DNA from: DAINPP01 sp963667315
GTDB lineage: Bacteria > Thermotogota > Thermotogae > MWEM01
Direction of reading: 5' to 3'
Length of the DNA stretch: 64,000 nt
Assembly (NCBI GenBank): GCA_963667315.1
Contig: OY763325.1
Location: forward strand, 3,410,001-3,474,000
The position numbers and the translations under genes were made by a program. This document shows positions 17,786 to 27,165 of this stretch, in pieces. Below the pieces are notes generated by a model. It worked only from the letters and a program-made list of their open reading frames with translations, ran no database searches and was not told the origin of the DNA. Numbering within the stretch: position 1 is the stretch's first letter; the number at the start of each line of letters is the position of its first letter.

Positions 17786-17788
17786 TAT

Positions 17789-19042
17789 TTATTCATCACT
17801 CGCTTTCGTGAACATAAACAGGAGATTGAGTGCGAGCCCCGCTATGACGGCAAGACCTATTCCTTCCAGATTGAAGGACCCCAGTGTGAATGTTGCCCCT
17901 CCCAGGCTTAGCACCAGCATTGTGGAAACGATGATGAGGTTTTTTCCATCGAGTTTGACCTGATTGTCGATCAATGTTTTTAGTCCAACCGATGCGATCA
18001 TACCGAAAAGGAGGATTTCAATTCCACCCATTACGGAAGTTGGGATTGAACTGATCACATAGCCGACTTTCGGGATGAAGGAAAGGATGATGGCGAAAAC
18101 GGCTGCAATCCTCATGACAACGGGGTTGTAAATTTTAGTTATCGCCAGAACACCTGTGTTTTCTGAATAGGTGGTGTAGGCAGGACCTCCGACTAATCCG
18201 CCGAAAACCGTTCCGACCCCATCTCCGAGGATAGTTTTATCGATCCCCGGATCTTCATAAAATTTCTTACCGGCAACAGCGGAAACAGCATAAACATCGG
18301 CGATACTCTCAACAGCTGCGGCGAGGGCAACCGGAACGATCAACGATATGGCGTGCAGGGAGAACTTTGGCAGGAAAAAATCCGGCAGGGCGAACCAGCC
18401 GGCATTGGAGAGTCCTGAAAGATCAACGTTACCCGTCATGAGGGCCACCGTGTAGCCGACGATGATTCCGATGATAACGGGGATCAATTTAAAGAAGCCT
18501 TTCGCATAAAGTCTGACAATGATGGCTGTTATCAGCGAGATCAAGGCGATCGGCCAGTTTGAGGAAGCCATATCGATGGCAACCGGAGACAGGATAATTC
18601 CGATAACGAGTATGGTGGTTCCCGATATGACCGGCGGGAACAATTTTATGATCCTTTCGACCCCGATGACTTTTACCAGCAAACTGAAGGCGATTTTTGT
18701 GACACCGGCAATCAAAATACCCCCTGTGGCATACGCAAGCATCGGAACGATATCGACACCTGCGTCTAAGGCCTCGTGAATACTCCCGTACTGCGCAGGT
18801 CCCTGATTGATATAGTAAAGCGTAACGGCTATCATCGGTGCGATATAGGCAAAACTGCTCCCAAGAAATATGGGAACTTTTCGGTTTGTGATCAGATGAA
18901 AGATGAGCGTTGCAACACCTGCGGCAAAGAGTGCAACGTTGACAGGGACACCTGTAAGATAGGGTACGAGAACAGTCGCGCCAAACATGGTGAAGGCATG
19001 CTGGATGCCGAGAATTACTTTTTTGGTTGGGGTTAATTGCAT
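17789..19042 (-). CDS. uraA: Uracil/xanthine permease (NCS2 family)
   Basis: This 417-residue polytopic nucleobase:cation symporter matches UraA: QHAFTMFGATVLVPYLTG near the N-terminus, FLGSSFAYIAP, the transport-core motif VAAAVESIADVYAVS, and GGLVGGPAYTTYSENTGVLA. It imports uracil across the inner membrane for salvage. The start is the ATG at 19042 because GAGGAGG lies 8 bases upstream; an ATG five codons earlier overlaps that site. It converges with the lipid operon, leaving only 3 bp between stops. It has its own promoter and no uracil-riboswitch or PyrR-like hairpin that I can see. Confidence 0.93.
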   Translation of the reverse strand: MQLTPTKKVILGIQHAFTMFGATVLVPYLTGVPVNVALFAAGVATLIFHLITNRKVPIFLGSSFAYIAPMIAVTLYYINQGPAQYGSIHEALDAGVDIVPMLAYATGGILIAGVTKIAFSLLVKVIGVERIIKLFPPVISGTTILVIGIILSPVAIDMASSNWPIALISLITAIIVRLYAKGFFKLIPVIIGIIVGYTVALMTGNVDLSGLSNAGWFALPDFFLPKFSLHAISLIVPVALAAAVESIADVYAVSAVAGKKFYEDPGIDKTILGDGVGTVFGGLVGGPAYTTYSENTGVLAITKIYNPVVMRIAAVFAIILSFIPKVGYVISSIPTSVMGGIEILLFGMIASVGLKTLIDNQVKLDGKNLIIVSTMLVLSLGGATFTLGSFNLEGIGLAVIAGLALNLLFMFTKASDE

Positions 19043-19117
19043 GATGTCCCTCCTCATAGTTTAAAAGCTGTTTTTCAATTTGTTTTCATTTAAGTCAATT
19101 ATCTTGTGATTGAATCG

Positions 19118-19126
19118 ATTATAACA
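19118..19126 (-). promoter_or_regulatory. Extended -10 element (TGTTATAAT) for uraA
   Basis: On the minus strand this reads TGTTATAAT, 76 bases upstream of the start at 19042. Confidence 0.55.
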
Positions 19127-19246
19127 CAACAGGTATCGATAGCAGCTTTGTTGGAAGAATTGGAGATGTCATTAACATTTCGTTGCTTATTAAAAGGGGT
19201 TTGTAGCAAGGGCGTTTCTAATTTTGTTTTATTTTTTTGTCGAATG

Positions 19247-19255
19247 TGATATAAT
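19247..19255 (+). promoter_or_regulatory. Extended -10 element (TGATATAAT) for the 5'-nucleotidase
   Basis: TGATATAAT lies 31 bases upstream of the ATG at 19287. Confidence 0.55.
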
Positions 19256-19286
19256 TTGTATTACCTAAATTTACGGAGGGATGTAT

Positions 19287-20909
19287 ATGAAAAAACTCTT
19301 GGTTTTGCTTTTTGTTTTGTTGCTGGGCGTTATGGTTCTCGGCGCAACGGTTGATCTGACGATTTTGCATACGAGTGATTTGCATGGGAACATATTTCCG
19401 ATCAATTATGCCTCGAATCAACCATCAGACGTGGGTCTTGCAAAGGTTTCAACCCTTTTAAAGGAACTCAGAGCGGAGAATGACAATGTAATGGCAATCG
19501 ATACGGGGGATTTCATTCAGGGAACACCGTTGGAGTATTATCATGCCAAGATTGACAGTGAACCCGTTGATCCGATGATTCTGGCGATGAATGCCATGGG
19601 ATTCGACAGTACGACCATCGGCAACCACGAATTCAACTATGGGATGGCGTTACTGGATAAGGCCGAATCGGAAGCGGATTTCCCGTTCCTCAGTGCGAAT
19701 GTTGTCAGACGATTTACAACGGCTCCGTATTACAAGCCGTATGTGATTTATGATGTGGAAGGCGTCAAAGTTGCCATCCTCGGGTTGACGACGGATTATA
19801 TTCCAAACTGGGAAGACACGAAGAATATTGCGGCTGTAGATTTTGCGGATCCTGTTAAGGTTGCCGCACATTATGTGAAAATGCTGAAAGAGGAAGAGGG
19901 AGCGGATGTCGTCATCGCCGCTTATCATGGCGGATTGGAAAGGGATCCTAAAACAGGAGAACCCACTGAGGATTTGACAGGTGAAAACAAGGGATATCTT
20001 TTACTTGAGACGGTTGAAGGAATAGATGTTCTGTTAACCGGTCATCAGCACCGTTCCATTGCGGGATTCGTCCTGGGCGTGCCTGTCAGTATGCCTTCGA
20101 ATTGGGGGAAAGCTGTTGGAAAGATAGAACTCACACTTGACAACGCCAGTGGTGATTGGCTGATCACAGCCAAATCAGTAGAATTGATTTCCACAAGTGG
20201 AGTCGAAGCGGATCAGGAGATTCTTGACCTGATACAGCCGTATGAGGATAAGGTTCAGAAATGGCTTGACACACCGGTTGGAACGGCAAAAGGTGAGTTT
20301 TATGTTGAAGATCCCCTTGAAGTCAGACTCGGGGACGATCCGTTGATTGAGTATATCAACACGGTTCAGATGGCATATTCCGGTGTCGATATTTCTTCAA
20401 GTGCCTTGTTTAACAACGATATCAAAGGCTGGCAGGAAGGTCCTGTTACACTGAGGGATATCAACGGGGTCTACATCTACCCCAACACACTTAAGGTGAT
20501 TGAAGTCAGTGGTCAGGATATTAAAGATGCCCTTGAATTAACGGCGACTTATTTCACGTTGGACGAAAATGGCGATTTTGATGTTGCTAAAAAGTGGGTC
20601 GATCCAAAGCCGCGACATTACAATTATGACATGTGGGAAGGGATTGACTATATCATCGATGTGTCAAAACCTGAAGGCGAAAGAATTACAAAACTCGATT
20701 ACCATGGAAAACCGCTCGATATGACGGCTACGTATCAGATCGTGCTCAACAACTATCGTGCCGGTGGTGGCGGTGGCTATTTCATGTTCCAGGGAAAGCC
20801 TGTCGTCAAGGATATCATGATGGAAGTCTCAGAATTGATGGGGACTTATCTGCTTGAAAATGAAGTCATCGATGCAACGGTCGATGAGAACTGGGAAGTC
20901 GTTAAATAA
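19287..20909 (+). CDS. Secreted bifunctional UDP-sugar hydrolase/5'-nucleotidase
   Basis: The 540-residue exported metallophosphoesterase hydrolyses extracellular nucleotides. A signal peptide (MKKLLVLLFVLLLGVMVLGA) precedes the N-terminal catalytic domain with DLHG, GDFIQG, GNHEFNYG, YHGG and GHQHR metal-binding motifs. The C-terminal 5_nucleotid_C domain follows (about residues 330-510, ending near NYRAGGGGGYF). The ATG at 19287 is preferred over ATG 19281 because GGAGGG is only two bases before the latter. The divergent uracil permease next door suggests a scavenging pair: nucleotides are cleaved outside and the base is imported. Confidence 0.93.
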   Translation: MKKLLVLLFVLLLGVMVLGATVDLTILHTSDLHGNIFPINYASNQPSDVGLAKVSTLLKELRAENDNVMAIDTGDFIQGTPLEYYHAKIDSEPVDPMILAMNAMGFDSTTIGNHEFNYGMALLDKAESEADFPFLSANVVRRFTTAPYYKPYVIYDVEGVKVAILGLTTDYIPNWEDTKNIAAVDFADPVKVAAHYVKMLKEEEGADVVIAAYHGGLERDPKTGEPTEDLTGENKGYLLLETVEGIDVLLTGHQHRSIAGFVLGVPVSMPSNWGKAVGKIELTLDNASGDWLITAKSVELISTSGVEADQEILDLIQPYEDKVQKWLDTPVGTAKGEFYVEDPLEVRLGDDPLIEYINTVQMAYSGVDISSSALFNNDIKGWQEGPVTLRDINGVYIYPNTLKVIEVSGQDIKDALELTATYFTLDENGDFDVAKKWVDPKPRHYNYDMWEGIDYIIDVSKPEGERITKLDYHGKPLDMTATYQIVLNNYRAGGGGGYFMFQGKPVVKDIMMEVSELMGTYLLENEVIDATVDENWEVVK

Positions 20910-20948
20910 GTTTTTTTACGGTAATTAAAATATAGTTTTAATGAAAAA

Positions 20949-20966
20949 GGCAGGGTTCCCCCTGCC
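20949..20966. terminator. Bidirectional rho-independent terminator
   Basis: A 7-bp stem GGCAGGG/CCCTGCC with loop TTCC is flanked by AAAAA on the left and TTTT on the right. It serves both the 5'-nucleotidase and the convergent amylase gene. Confidence 0.85.
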
Positions 20967-20971
20967 TTTTA

Positions 20972-22966
20972 CTAATGGGTCTTCCTCAAAATCATGAAAT
21001 CTTTTCCGTCAACCGTTTCGATATATTCCAGTTTCTCTCCGCTTAACAGATTCTCATAGAGGCCATCCAGTTCATATTTAATCTTAAATCCCCGCGATCT
21101 GGAGTTGGCAAGAACGATGATTTTCTCCCCTTCGTAGACTCTTTCAAATCCCAGAACACCGGCTTTATCAACGATGAAGCTAAGGCTTCCCTTCTTGATG
21201 GCGTCACTGTTCTCCCTGATCGTCAAGAGTTGCTTGTAAAGTTCTGTGATCTCCATGTTCCACTGGGTCTGATTATCCCATGGGAATGGCTGTCTGCAGA
21301 AGGGATCACCCTCTCCGGCAAGTCCCAGTTCGTCGCCGTAATAGATGACAGGGGACCCTTTGAAGGTCAATTGAAGGAGGATGGCGATTTTCGCATCTTC
21401 AACATCTTCATCCAGCATGGTGAAGAATCTCGGGGTATCATGTGACCCCAGCATGTTCCAGAGGCCGTCGATGATCTGTGGCGGATACTTGAGGAGATAT
21501 TCGCTGACGGAATTCTTAAAGGCTCTTGAGCTGCCACCGCTTGCATAAGTGAGGGCTGCATCTCTGAAAAGATAATTCATGATACCGTTCATACAGGCGT
21601 TGTCAAAGAATTCACTCCCGTCTTTCCAGTATTCTCCAACCACCATCGTATCTTTTTTTATCGCATTGACAGTCGGGAAAAAGAAATCAGACAGAAAGCG
21701 CATCGGATACTGTTCGGCAGTGTCCAGCCGCCAGCCGTCTATGCCGTGTTTCATCCATTTCCCCGTGACTTCTGCGAAATAGGCCCTGACTGCCGGGTTG
21801 TCCGTGTTCAGTTTCGGTAATGAGGCATATCCCATCCAGGTCTTGTAGCTTTCAGCCGTTTCTTCTATCGGGAATTGAGTGATGAAATACCAGTCTAAAT
21901 ACCGTGACCTTCTCTGTTCATGGAAGTTTTCCCGCATGGCGAAAAATCGGGTTCCCGTGTGATTGAAGACACCATCAAGGATGATGTTGATTTCATCCGC
22001 ATGAAGGGTATCAACCAGCGTGACGAAGTCTTCTTCATTTCCAAAAGCCGGGTCTATTTTAAGGTAATCGGTGGTGTTGTATTTGTGTGCGGAATTCGCT
22101 TCAAAGATCGGGTTGAGATAGATGACGTCCACGTTGAGGTCCTTGAGATATTGAACCGAATCTGTGATTCCCTGCAGGTCTCCACCATAATGCGCCAATC
22201 CCAGATTCAGTGAAGTATGTGTGCTGTTCCAGTCCGGTCTGTACGGGAGATCTCGGGTTGTATCGGCATTTTTGAACCGGTCAGGGAAGATCTGATAAAT
22301 CGTGGCTCCCTTCGCCCAGTCGGGAATGTTCATATAGGCGATTTGTGGTTGTTCGAAGTTGAATGAGAAGAAGCCTTCCCCGCCGTTTATGCCGAAGAGG
22401 ATTTCTTTCCCGTCGTCGATAAGAAATCTGTATTTAAGAACGGAAGCCGGCGTCTTGATGTGAAATCTGACATAATCTACTTTCGTCTGTGTGAAACGTT
22501 CTTTCGTGACATCAAGTGCATTTGATTGAAGGGTGACAGAGTCAACATCCCCTTCCGCAAAACCGATTGTGAGGTATAACTCCCCCGGTTTGACGGGATT
22601 GATATAGGGTCTGGCTGTTTCAAAATATATCTTCCCCACCTTTGAGTCGCCTGTTTTAGCCATTTCGAAAGAGGGTATTTCCCTGATATTGTAGGGTTCT
22701 CCTTCATGAATAGCGATATCTGTATTGTTGAAATCCAGGGTTCTGATCCCGTCTGTTTCGTACTTGTACAGAACGGTCCCCGGTTCAAGGTCTGTGGTGT
22801 ATTTCCAGAGCCCGTTGTATTTTTCCATCGGTTCGGGTTGGAATTCTGTAAAATCGCCGATGATGCTGATCTCGGTTGCTTCCGCTGAGGTGATGAATGT
22901 GATTTGTTTTCCAAGCAGGAAGATACAAAAGATGATGAGTGTTGCTGTCAGGATGTTTTTTTTCAT
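20972..22966 (-). CDS. Secreted GH13 alpha-amylase / cyclomaltodextrinase-like glycosidase
   Basis: This 664-residue exported starch- or maltodextrin-degrading enzyme has an N-terminal signal or anchor (MKKNILTATLIIFCIFLLG). A beta-sandwich region (to about 205) precedes the (beta/alpha)8 barrel, which starts at GATIYQIFPDRF. GH13 regions are visible: DGVFNHTG (I), GWRLDTAEQ with the nucleophile Asp (II), VVGEYW with the acid/base Glu (III) and GSHDTPR (IV). The order and the FPDRF motif fit the neopullulanase/cyclomaltodextrinase group. The gene is monocistronic, between a shared terminator and its own extended -10 promoter. Retention at the membrane or release is undecided. Confidence 0.9.
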   Translation of the reverse strand: MKKNILTATLIIFCIFLLGKQITFITSAEATEISIIGDFTEFQPEPMEKYNGLWKYTTDLEPGTVLYKYETDGIRTLDFNNTDIAIHEGEPYNIREIPSFEMAKTGDSKVGKIYFETARPYINPVKPGELYLTIGFAEGDVDSVTLQSNALDVTKERFTQTKVDYVRFHIKTPASVLKYRFLIDDGKEILFGINGGEGFFSFNFEQPQIAYMNIPDWAKGATIYQIFPDRFKNADTTRDLPYRPDWNSTHTSLNLGLAHYGGDLQGITDSVQYLKDLNVDVIYLNPIFEANSAHKYNTTDYLKIDPAFGNEEDFVTLVDTLHADEINIILDGVFNHTGTRFFAMRENFHEQRRSRYLDWYFITQFPIEETAESYKTWMGYASLPKLNTDNPAVRAYFAEVTGKWMKHGIDGWRLDTAEQYPMRFLSDFFFPTVNAIKKDTMVVGEYWKDGSEFFDNACMNGIMNYLFRDAALTYASGGSSRAFKNSVSEYLLKYPPQIIDGLWNMLGSHDTPRFFTMLDEDVEDAKIAILLQLTFKGSPVIYYGDELGLAGEGDPFCRQPFPWDNQTQWNMEITELYKQLLTIRENSDAIKKGSLSFIVDKAGVLGFERVYEGEKIIVLANSRSRGFKIKYELDGLYENLLSGEKLEYIETVDGKDFMILRKTH

Positions 22967-23014
22967 GGTTTACCTCCGGATTTTTTTGTTTCTTTTTATA
23001 TCGTTATTTGTAAA

Positions 23015-23023
23015 ATTATATCA
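23015..23023 (-). promoter_or_regulatory. Extended -10 element (TGATATAAT) for the amylase gene
   Basis: On the minus strand this reads TGATATAAT, 49 bases upstream of the start at 22966, back to back with the promoter of the GNAT gene. Confidence 0.55.
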
Positions 23024-23034
23024 TGTGTGAATGA

Positions 23035-23043
23035 TGGTATAAT
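23035..23043 (+). promoter_or_regulatory. Extended -10 element (TGGTATAAT) for the GNAT gene
   Basis: TGGTATAAT lies 26 bases before the ATG at 23070, only 11 bases from the divergent amylase -10. Confidence 0.55.
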
Positions 23044-23069
23044 TTTATAAGCTTTTTTGGAGGGATAAT

Positions 23070-23972
23070 ATGAACAGCTACGCATATAATTTGGAAAGAG
23101 ATTATGACAAGGTGATGGTTTTTCTTGCAGAAACATTTGATCCTGAACAGAAGGACTCAAACTGGTTTCCTTCACGTTGGGAATATATGCATTATCATCC
23201 TTATTTTAAAAGGGAAGAGGCCCATAAGATTCAAATTTGGGAACACCGGGATGAGATTATTGCAATAGCGCATTATGAGATGTGGCCTGGAGAGGCTTAT
23301 TTTGAGTTCAGACGGGGATATGAATTTCTGAAGGAAGAGCTGTTTGAGTATGCATATGAGCATCTATGTCAGACAGATGCGTCCGGAAAGCATAAACTTG
23401 TTCTATTTATTTATGAGGATGAAAAAGAAACCGAAGCGAGACTAACGGATTTGGCGATACGTCACAGTTTTGAGAAAACAAAATGGGATCAGCCAAGGTC
23501 AGTCTTAGATCTGTCTTCAAAATCTTTGGCTTATACCCTGCCTGAAGGATTTACCATCGCTTCTCTTGAAAAGGATGATGATTACAGAAAGACCGCCGGT
23601 GTTCTATGGAGAGGGTTTAATCATGAGGGAGTACTTCCTGACGGCTATTCTCAAGAGCGAATTCTGATGCAGTCGGCTCCGAATTTTGATAAGCGTCTGA
23701 ATATCGTAGTGAAAAATCCTGACGGAGAATTTGTTTCCTATGCGGGAATCTGGTATGAACCGTCACGAAATATCGCCTATGTTGAACCGGTCGCAACAGA
23801 CCCCGATTATAGACGTATGGGGCTTGGAAAGGCCGCTGTACTTGAAAGTATCAAGACGGTTAACAGAATTTACGGCGCGGATAAGGCTTATGTCGGGGCA
23901 AATATGCCGTTTTATCTTTCTATTGGTTTTGAGGAACTTTATGTGAATCATGCCTGGGTGAAAGAATGGTAG
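23070..23972 (+). CDS. GNAT-family N-acetyltransferase
   Basis: The 300-residue protein has two GNAT-like halves. The C-terminal half carries the acetyl-CoA site: VEPVATDPDYRRMGLGKAAVLESI (the R/Q-x-x-G-x-G/A loop). The N-terminal half (1-150) is degenerate. Such double GNATs acetylate small amines, peptides or antibiotics. The substrate cannot be told from sequence. It is monocistronic, with GGAGGG before ATG 23070 and a terminator immediately downstream. Confidence 0.82.
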   Translation: MNSYAYNLERDYDKVMVFLAETFDPEQKDSNWFPSRWEYMHYHPYFKREEAHKIQIWEHRDEIIAIAHYEMWPGEAYFEFRRGYEFLKEELFEYAYEHLCQTDASGKHKLVLFIYEDEKETEARLTDLAIRHSFEKTKWDQPRSVLDLSSKSLAYTLPEGFTIASLEKDDDYRKTAGVLWRGFNHEGVLPDGYSQERILMQSAPNFDKRLNIVVKNPDGEFVSYAGIWYEPSRNIAYVEPVATDPDYRRMGLGKAAVLESIKTVNRIYGADKAYVGANMPFYLSIGFEELYVNHAWVKEW

Positions 23973-24015
23973 TTTAAGGGCTCCGGGAAGTCAAGTTGTA
24001 GATTTGCAATAAAAA

Positions 24016-24037
24016 AGGGCGGAAAATATTCCGCCCT
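24016..24037. terminator. Rho-independent terminator between GNAT gene and rpsO
   Basis: An 8-bp stem AGGGCGGA/TCCGCCCT with a 6-base loop is preceded by AAAAA and followed by GCATTT. It probably works in both directions, between convergent genes. Confidence 0.75.
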
Positions 24038-24100
24038 GCATTTCATGAATCGGTGGGGTTTTGTTCTAAAACACCCATAAACTTTCGGAGAAAGTTTTAT

Positions 24101-24370
24101 TTACCTTCTTATACCGAGTTTTCCAATCATTTCTTTGTAAACGATAGGTCTGTTCTTCTTGATGTATCTGAGGAGTCTCTTTCTTCTTCCAACGAGTTTC
24201 ATGAGTCCTCTTCTTGTGTGGAAATCCTTAGGATGTTTCTTAAGATGTTCTGTTAACTGTCTGATTCTTGCTGTGAGCATTGCAATCTGAACTTCTACAG
24301 AACCTGTGTCCTTGTCGTTAATCTGGTATTCTTCGATGATCATCTGTTTCTTGTCAAAATCTAGAGCCAT
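24101..24370 (-). CDS. rpsO: 30S ribosomal protein S15
   Basis: The 89-residue S15 has the family signatures DTGSVEVQIAMLTARI, HLKKHPKDFHTRRGL and LVGRRKRLLRYI. It binds 16S rRNA in the central domain early in 30S assembly. GGAGGTG lies before ATG 24370, and an extended -10-like TGATACAAT stands 85 bases upstream. Unlike the common rpsO-pnp order, no polynucleotide phosphorylase follows. Confidence 0.97.
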   Translation of the reverse strand: MALDFDKKQMIIEEYQINDKDTGSVEVQIAMLTARIRQLTEHLKKHPKDFHTRRGLMKLVGRRKRLLRYIKKNRPIVYKEMIGKLGIRR

Positions 24371-24454
24371 GTTTACACCTCCATAATATACGCCCTTAAC
24401 TAAGTCTGAGGAGGCTCAATCCTCAATCCCGGTAAAGGGTAAAATACAATGTGG

Positions 24455-24463
24455 ATTGTATCA
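24455..24463 (-). promoter_or_regulatory. Extended -10-like element (TGATACAAT) for rpsO
   Basis: On the minus strand this reads TGATACAAT, with one departure from TATAAT. The leader to rpsO is about 80 bases. Confidence 0.4.
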
Positions 24464-24479
24464 TAAAGTTCTTTGAAAA

Positions 24480-25277
24480 TCAAGCTTCTGAGGAATTTTC
24501 CTTCGATTCTCCCCCTGTTATTTCCTGTTCGGGGTCTTCCGGCGGTATTTCTGTCAGAATAGGGGCTTGTACTTCGGGAAAAACTTTTTTTCCGTCCAAC
24601 ATGAGATATGCCCGTTCCAGACCGATCTTTTCATAATGATCTTTGATGATTTCAAGGATCAAATCTCCCGGAAGTGAACTGTTGATCCATATATCCCGAA
24701 GGTCAATCGTTTTATCTTCTGTTTCAGGGATTTTTTCGAATGCCTTTTTTACGGCTGAAACATATCGGCCAATTTCTTCTATTGTCCAGGCCGTTGTTTC
24801 TACCGGAGCTGAGAGAAGTTTGAAATCGTCGGCACTGTTTTTGTTTGTCTTTTTGTTCTTTCCCTTGTTTTGCGGTTTTTTATAGCCCGGTTTTTTGTTC
24901 CTGTTCCTTGAAGTGTTATTTTTGCTGTTCCCGGATTGATGCTCTTTGTTCTGATTGGTGTTTTTTTGTTCGTTTGTCTTTTGGCTATCGTTTTTCTGAT
25001 GGTTAGCCTTTGATTTATCGTTCCTCTGATTATTATTCTTCTGATTGGTGTTTCTTGTACGGTTGTTGTTTTTAGGTTTGTTTGTCCTTGGGTTATTCTC
25101 TTTTCCGGGTTTATCCCCTTTAACCTTGCCAGTTTCCGGTTTATTGGCTTCCTTTTTCTGAGCAGGTTTATTGTTGGTTGGCTTGTTCGTCTGTGTTTTT
25201 CTGTTTTTGTTTCTGTTAGGCCTTCTTTTCTGATTTGAGTTTTTACTTTGAACCTGTTTCTTTTCGTTTTCCGGCAA
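24480..25277 (-). CDS. Asn/Lys-rich low-complexity protein with C-terminal folded domain
   Basis: The 265-residue protein has about 135 N-terminal residues made almost only of N, K, Q, T, P and R (for example NQKNNNQRNDKSK). These are probably disordered and strongly basic. A C-terminal domain of about 110 residues follows (KLLSAPVETTAWTIEEIGRYVSAVKKAF...). I do not recognise the C-terminal domain. The TTG at 25277 is the likely start, with GGAGG about 6 bases upstream; an ATG nine codons earlier lacks a site. The basic tail suggests RNA or DNA binding, and the position upstream of rpsO on the same strand hints at a ribosome or RNA role. Both are inference. Confidence 0.65.
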   Translation of the reverse strand: MPENEKKQVQSKNSNQKRRPNRNKNRKTQTNKPTNNKPAQKKEANKPETGKVKGDKPGKENNPRTNKPKNNNRTRNTNQKNNNQRNDKSKANHQKNDSQKTNEQKNTNQNKEHQSGNSKNNTSRNRNKKPGYKKPQNKGKNKKTNKNSADDFKLLSAPVETTAWTIEEIGRYVSAVKKAFEKIPETEDKTIDLRDIWINSSLPGDLILEIIKDHYEKIGLERAYLMLDGKKVFPEVQAPILTEIPPEDPEQEITGGESKENSSEA

Positions 25278-25433
25278 AACGCACCTCCAAATTGTTGTAC
25301 TCATTCATTATATAATATACGGCACAATATACCAAATACACTTTAACATAAAAACAAACTCAAAAAAAGTTTAAGAAATCTTCACATTTGGTCTTGAAAT
25401 TACTGAAAAGTTCTGTTATAATATCTTGCGTTT

Positions 25434-25510
25434 GGCAACGTTGCCAAGGGGTCTAAGGCAGAGGTCTGCAAAATCTCTATTCGTCGGTTCAAATCCGACC
25501 GTTGCCTCCA
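25434..25510 (+). tRNA. tRNA-Cys (GCA)
   Basis: A full cloverleaf is visible: acceptor GGCAACG/CGTTGCC, D arm GCC...GGC, anticodon stem GAGGT/ATCTC with loop CTGCAAA (anticodon GCA), T arm GTCGG-TTCAAAT-CCGAC, discriminator T and an encoded CCA. It stands alone, with TATAAT 10-20 bases upstream. Confidence 0.97.
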
Positions 25511-25709
25511 TATATTTCAGCAAACCGGCTTGTCTTGAGCCGGTTTTGTTGTATTACCGGGGCAAATAGTCTCGTGAGAAACCGAGCCTTTTAAGTTTTC
25601 TTCGAAAATATATGATCTTAATTTATGGGTTTGGGAGTTATTTGAAAAACTATGAGGTCGTGGGAGATGGAATGCTTTAAGTGTTATTCTAAGACGTGAT
25701 GAACAAACA

Positions 25710-25718
25710 TGATATAAT
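25710..25718 (+). promoter_or_regulatory. Extended -10 element (TGATATAAT) for tig-clpP-clpX
   Basis: TGATATAAT lies 30 bases before the TTG start of the trigger factor gene. I see no CIRCE or CtsR-type operator repeat. Confidence 0.55.
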
Positions 25719-25748
25719 TTATATTGATAAATCTGAGGAGGGTTACTC

Positions 25749-27143
25749 TTGAAACAGGAATTGATTTCAAAGGATAAGAATTTAGAAAAATTGCAGGTCG
25801 TGTACACAAAGGACGAATTTCAGCCGTTTATAGATTCAGAGCTTAAGAAGGCTGCGCAGAATTACCAGATACCGGGATTCAGGAAGGGAAAGGCACCGAA
25901 GAATCTCTTGATGAAGATGCTTGGTGCGGAATCTTTAAAGGCATATGCACTTGAAGAAGTTTTAAAAAGAGATATAGATGGAATCATGAAGGAAAAGGAA
26001 ACGATTATGATGCCTTCAATTGATGATGTAAGTTACGGAGAAGAAGGCGATGTAACCGTTAAAATCACCGTTCATTGTAAACCGGAAGTCGTCTTACCGG
26101 ACTTCAAAGATATCACCGTTGAGAAGTTTGTGCCAAACGAAGAAAATATCACGGAAATGGAAACTGAAAGACTGAAACAGCTTCAGAATGAGTACGCAAT
26201 CCTCGAACCAAAAGAGGGAGAAGTTGAATACGGAAACAGTATCAGACTCGCTTATGCCGTTTATAACGAAGACGGAAAAGAATTGTACAATCAGGATGCC
26301 AAGGAATATGAGGTATTCGAAGATGACAAGAGAGATATCATCGTTAACAGTCTCGGAATGAAGGCCGGAGAAGAAAAGGAATATGAAAAGGAATTCTCAG
26401 CCGATGCCGATGGCAACAAATCAGGACAGGACCTCAAATATGTGTACAAGATGAAACTTGAAGAGGTTTACACGCGAGTAATGCCTGAACTGAACGATGA
26501 ATTTGCCAAGGAAGTTAAGGAAGTTGAAGGCGACACATTAGAAGAATTAAAGGCTGCAATACGTCAGGAGGCAAGAGATGCGTTCGATGAAACCGCAAAG
26601 AATGCCATCAAAGGTCAGATCATCAATGGCCTGACACTGGATACTGAACTCGACATTTCTGACGAGACGTTGAAGGAAATCGTCAACAACTCAATCGCAA
26701 GTATGAAGGAAGAAAAGACATACGAACAGGAACTTGAAAAGTACGATTCCGAAGAAGAGTTCCTTGAAGAGGTAGAAAAGGCAAACAAGGATAAACTGAC
26801 GGAAATGTACGCCGTTCAGAAGGTGTTTAAAGATGCTGAGTTAAAGGTTGAAGATGAAGACCTCAAGGAATACATCGGAAGAATTGCACCAACATGGGGT
26901 ATGACACCGGAACAGGCAGAAGGTTTCGTGATGAAGAACGCACAGATGAAACCGAGAATCGAAGAGGCACTTGTTCAGGACAAGGTTGCCGATTACCTTA
27001 TGGACAAATGCACGATTGAAGAAAAGGAACTTCCTACCAGAGAACAGGAAAACGATGCAGAAGATCAGGTAGATCAGATCATCGCTGAAGTTGAAAGAGC
27101 AACTGAAGCAGTTGAAAAGAAGGAAGAAGAAAACGCAGACTAA
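25749..27143 (+). CDS. tig: Trigger factor (ribosome-associated chaperone and prolyl isomerase)
   Basis: The 464-residue protein has the ribosome-binding N-terminal domain with the signature IPGFRKGKAPKNLL (about 40-53). An FKBP-type PPIase domain follows (about 160-245; GNSIRLAYAVYNEDGKE), then the helical C-terminal substrate cradle and an acidic tail rich in Glu. It binds near the ribosomal exit tunnel and shields nascent chains. The start is TTG 25749 after GAGGAGGG. It leads tig-clpP-clpX, the arrangement common in many bacteria. Confidence 0.96.
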   Translation: MKQELISKDKNLEKLQVVYTKDEFQPFIDSELKKAAQNYQIPGFRKGKAPKNLLMKMLGAESLKAYALEEVLKRDIDGIMKEKETIMMPSIDDVSYGEEGDVTVKITVHCKPEVVLPDFKDITVEKFVPNEENITEMETERLKQLQNEYAILEPKEGEVEYGNSIRLAYAVYNEDGKELYNQDAKEYEVFEDDKRDIIVNSLGMKAGEEKEYEKEFSADADGNKSGQDLKYVYKMKLEEVYTRVMPELNDEFAKEVKEVEGDTLEELKAAIRQEARDAFDETAKNAIKGQIINGLTLDTELDISDETLKEIVNNSIASMKEEKTYEQELEKYDSEEEFLEEVEKANKDKLTEMYAVQKVFKDAELKVEDEDLKEYIGRIAPTWGMTPEQAEGFVMKNAQMKPRIEEALVQDKVADYLMDKCTIEEKELPTREQENDAEDQVDQIIAEVERATEAVEKKEEENAD

Positions 27144-27165
27144 CAAGTATATTCAGAGGTGAAAA

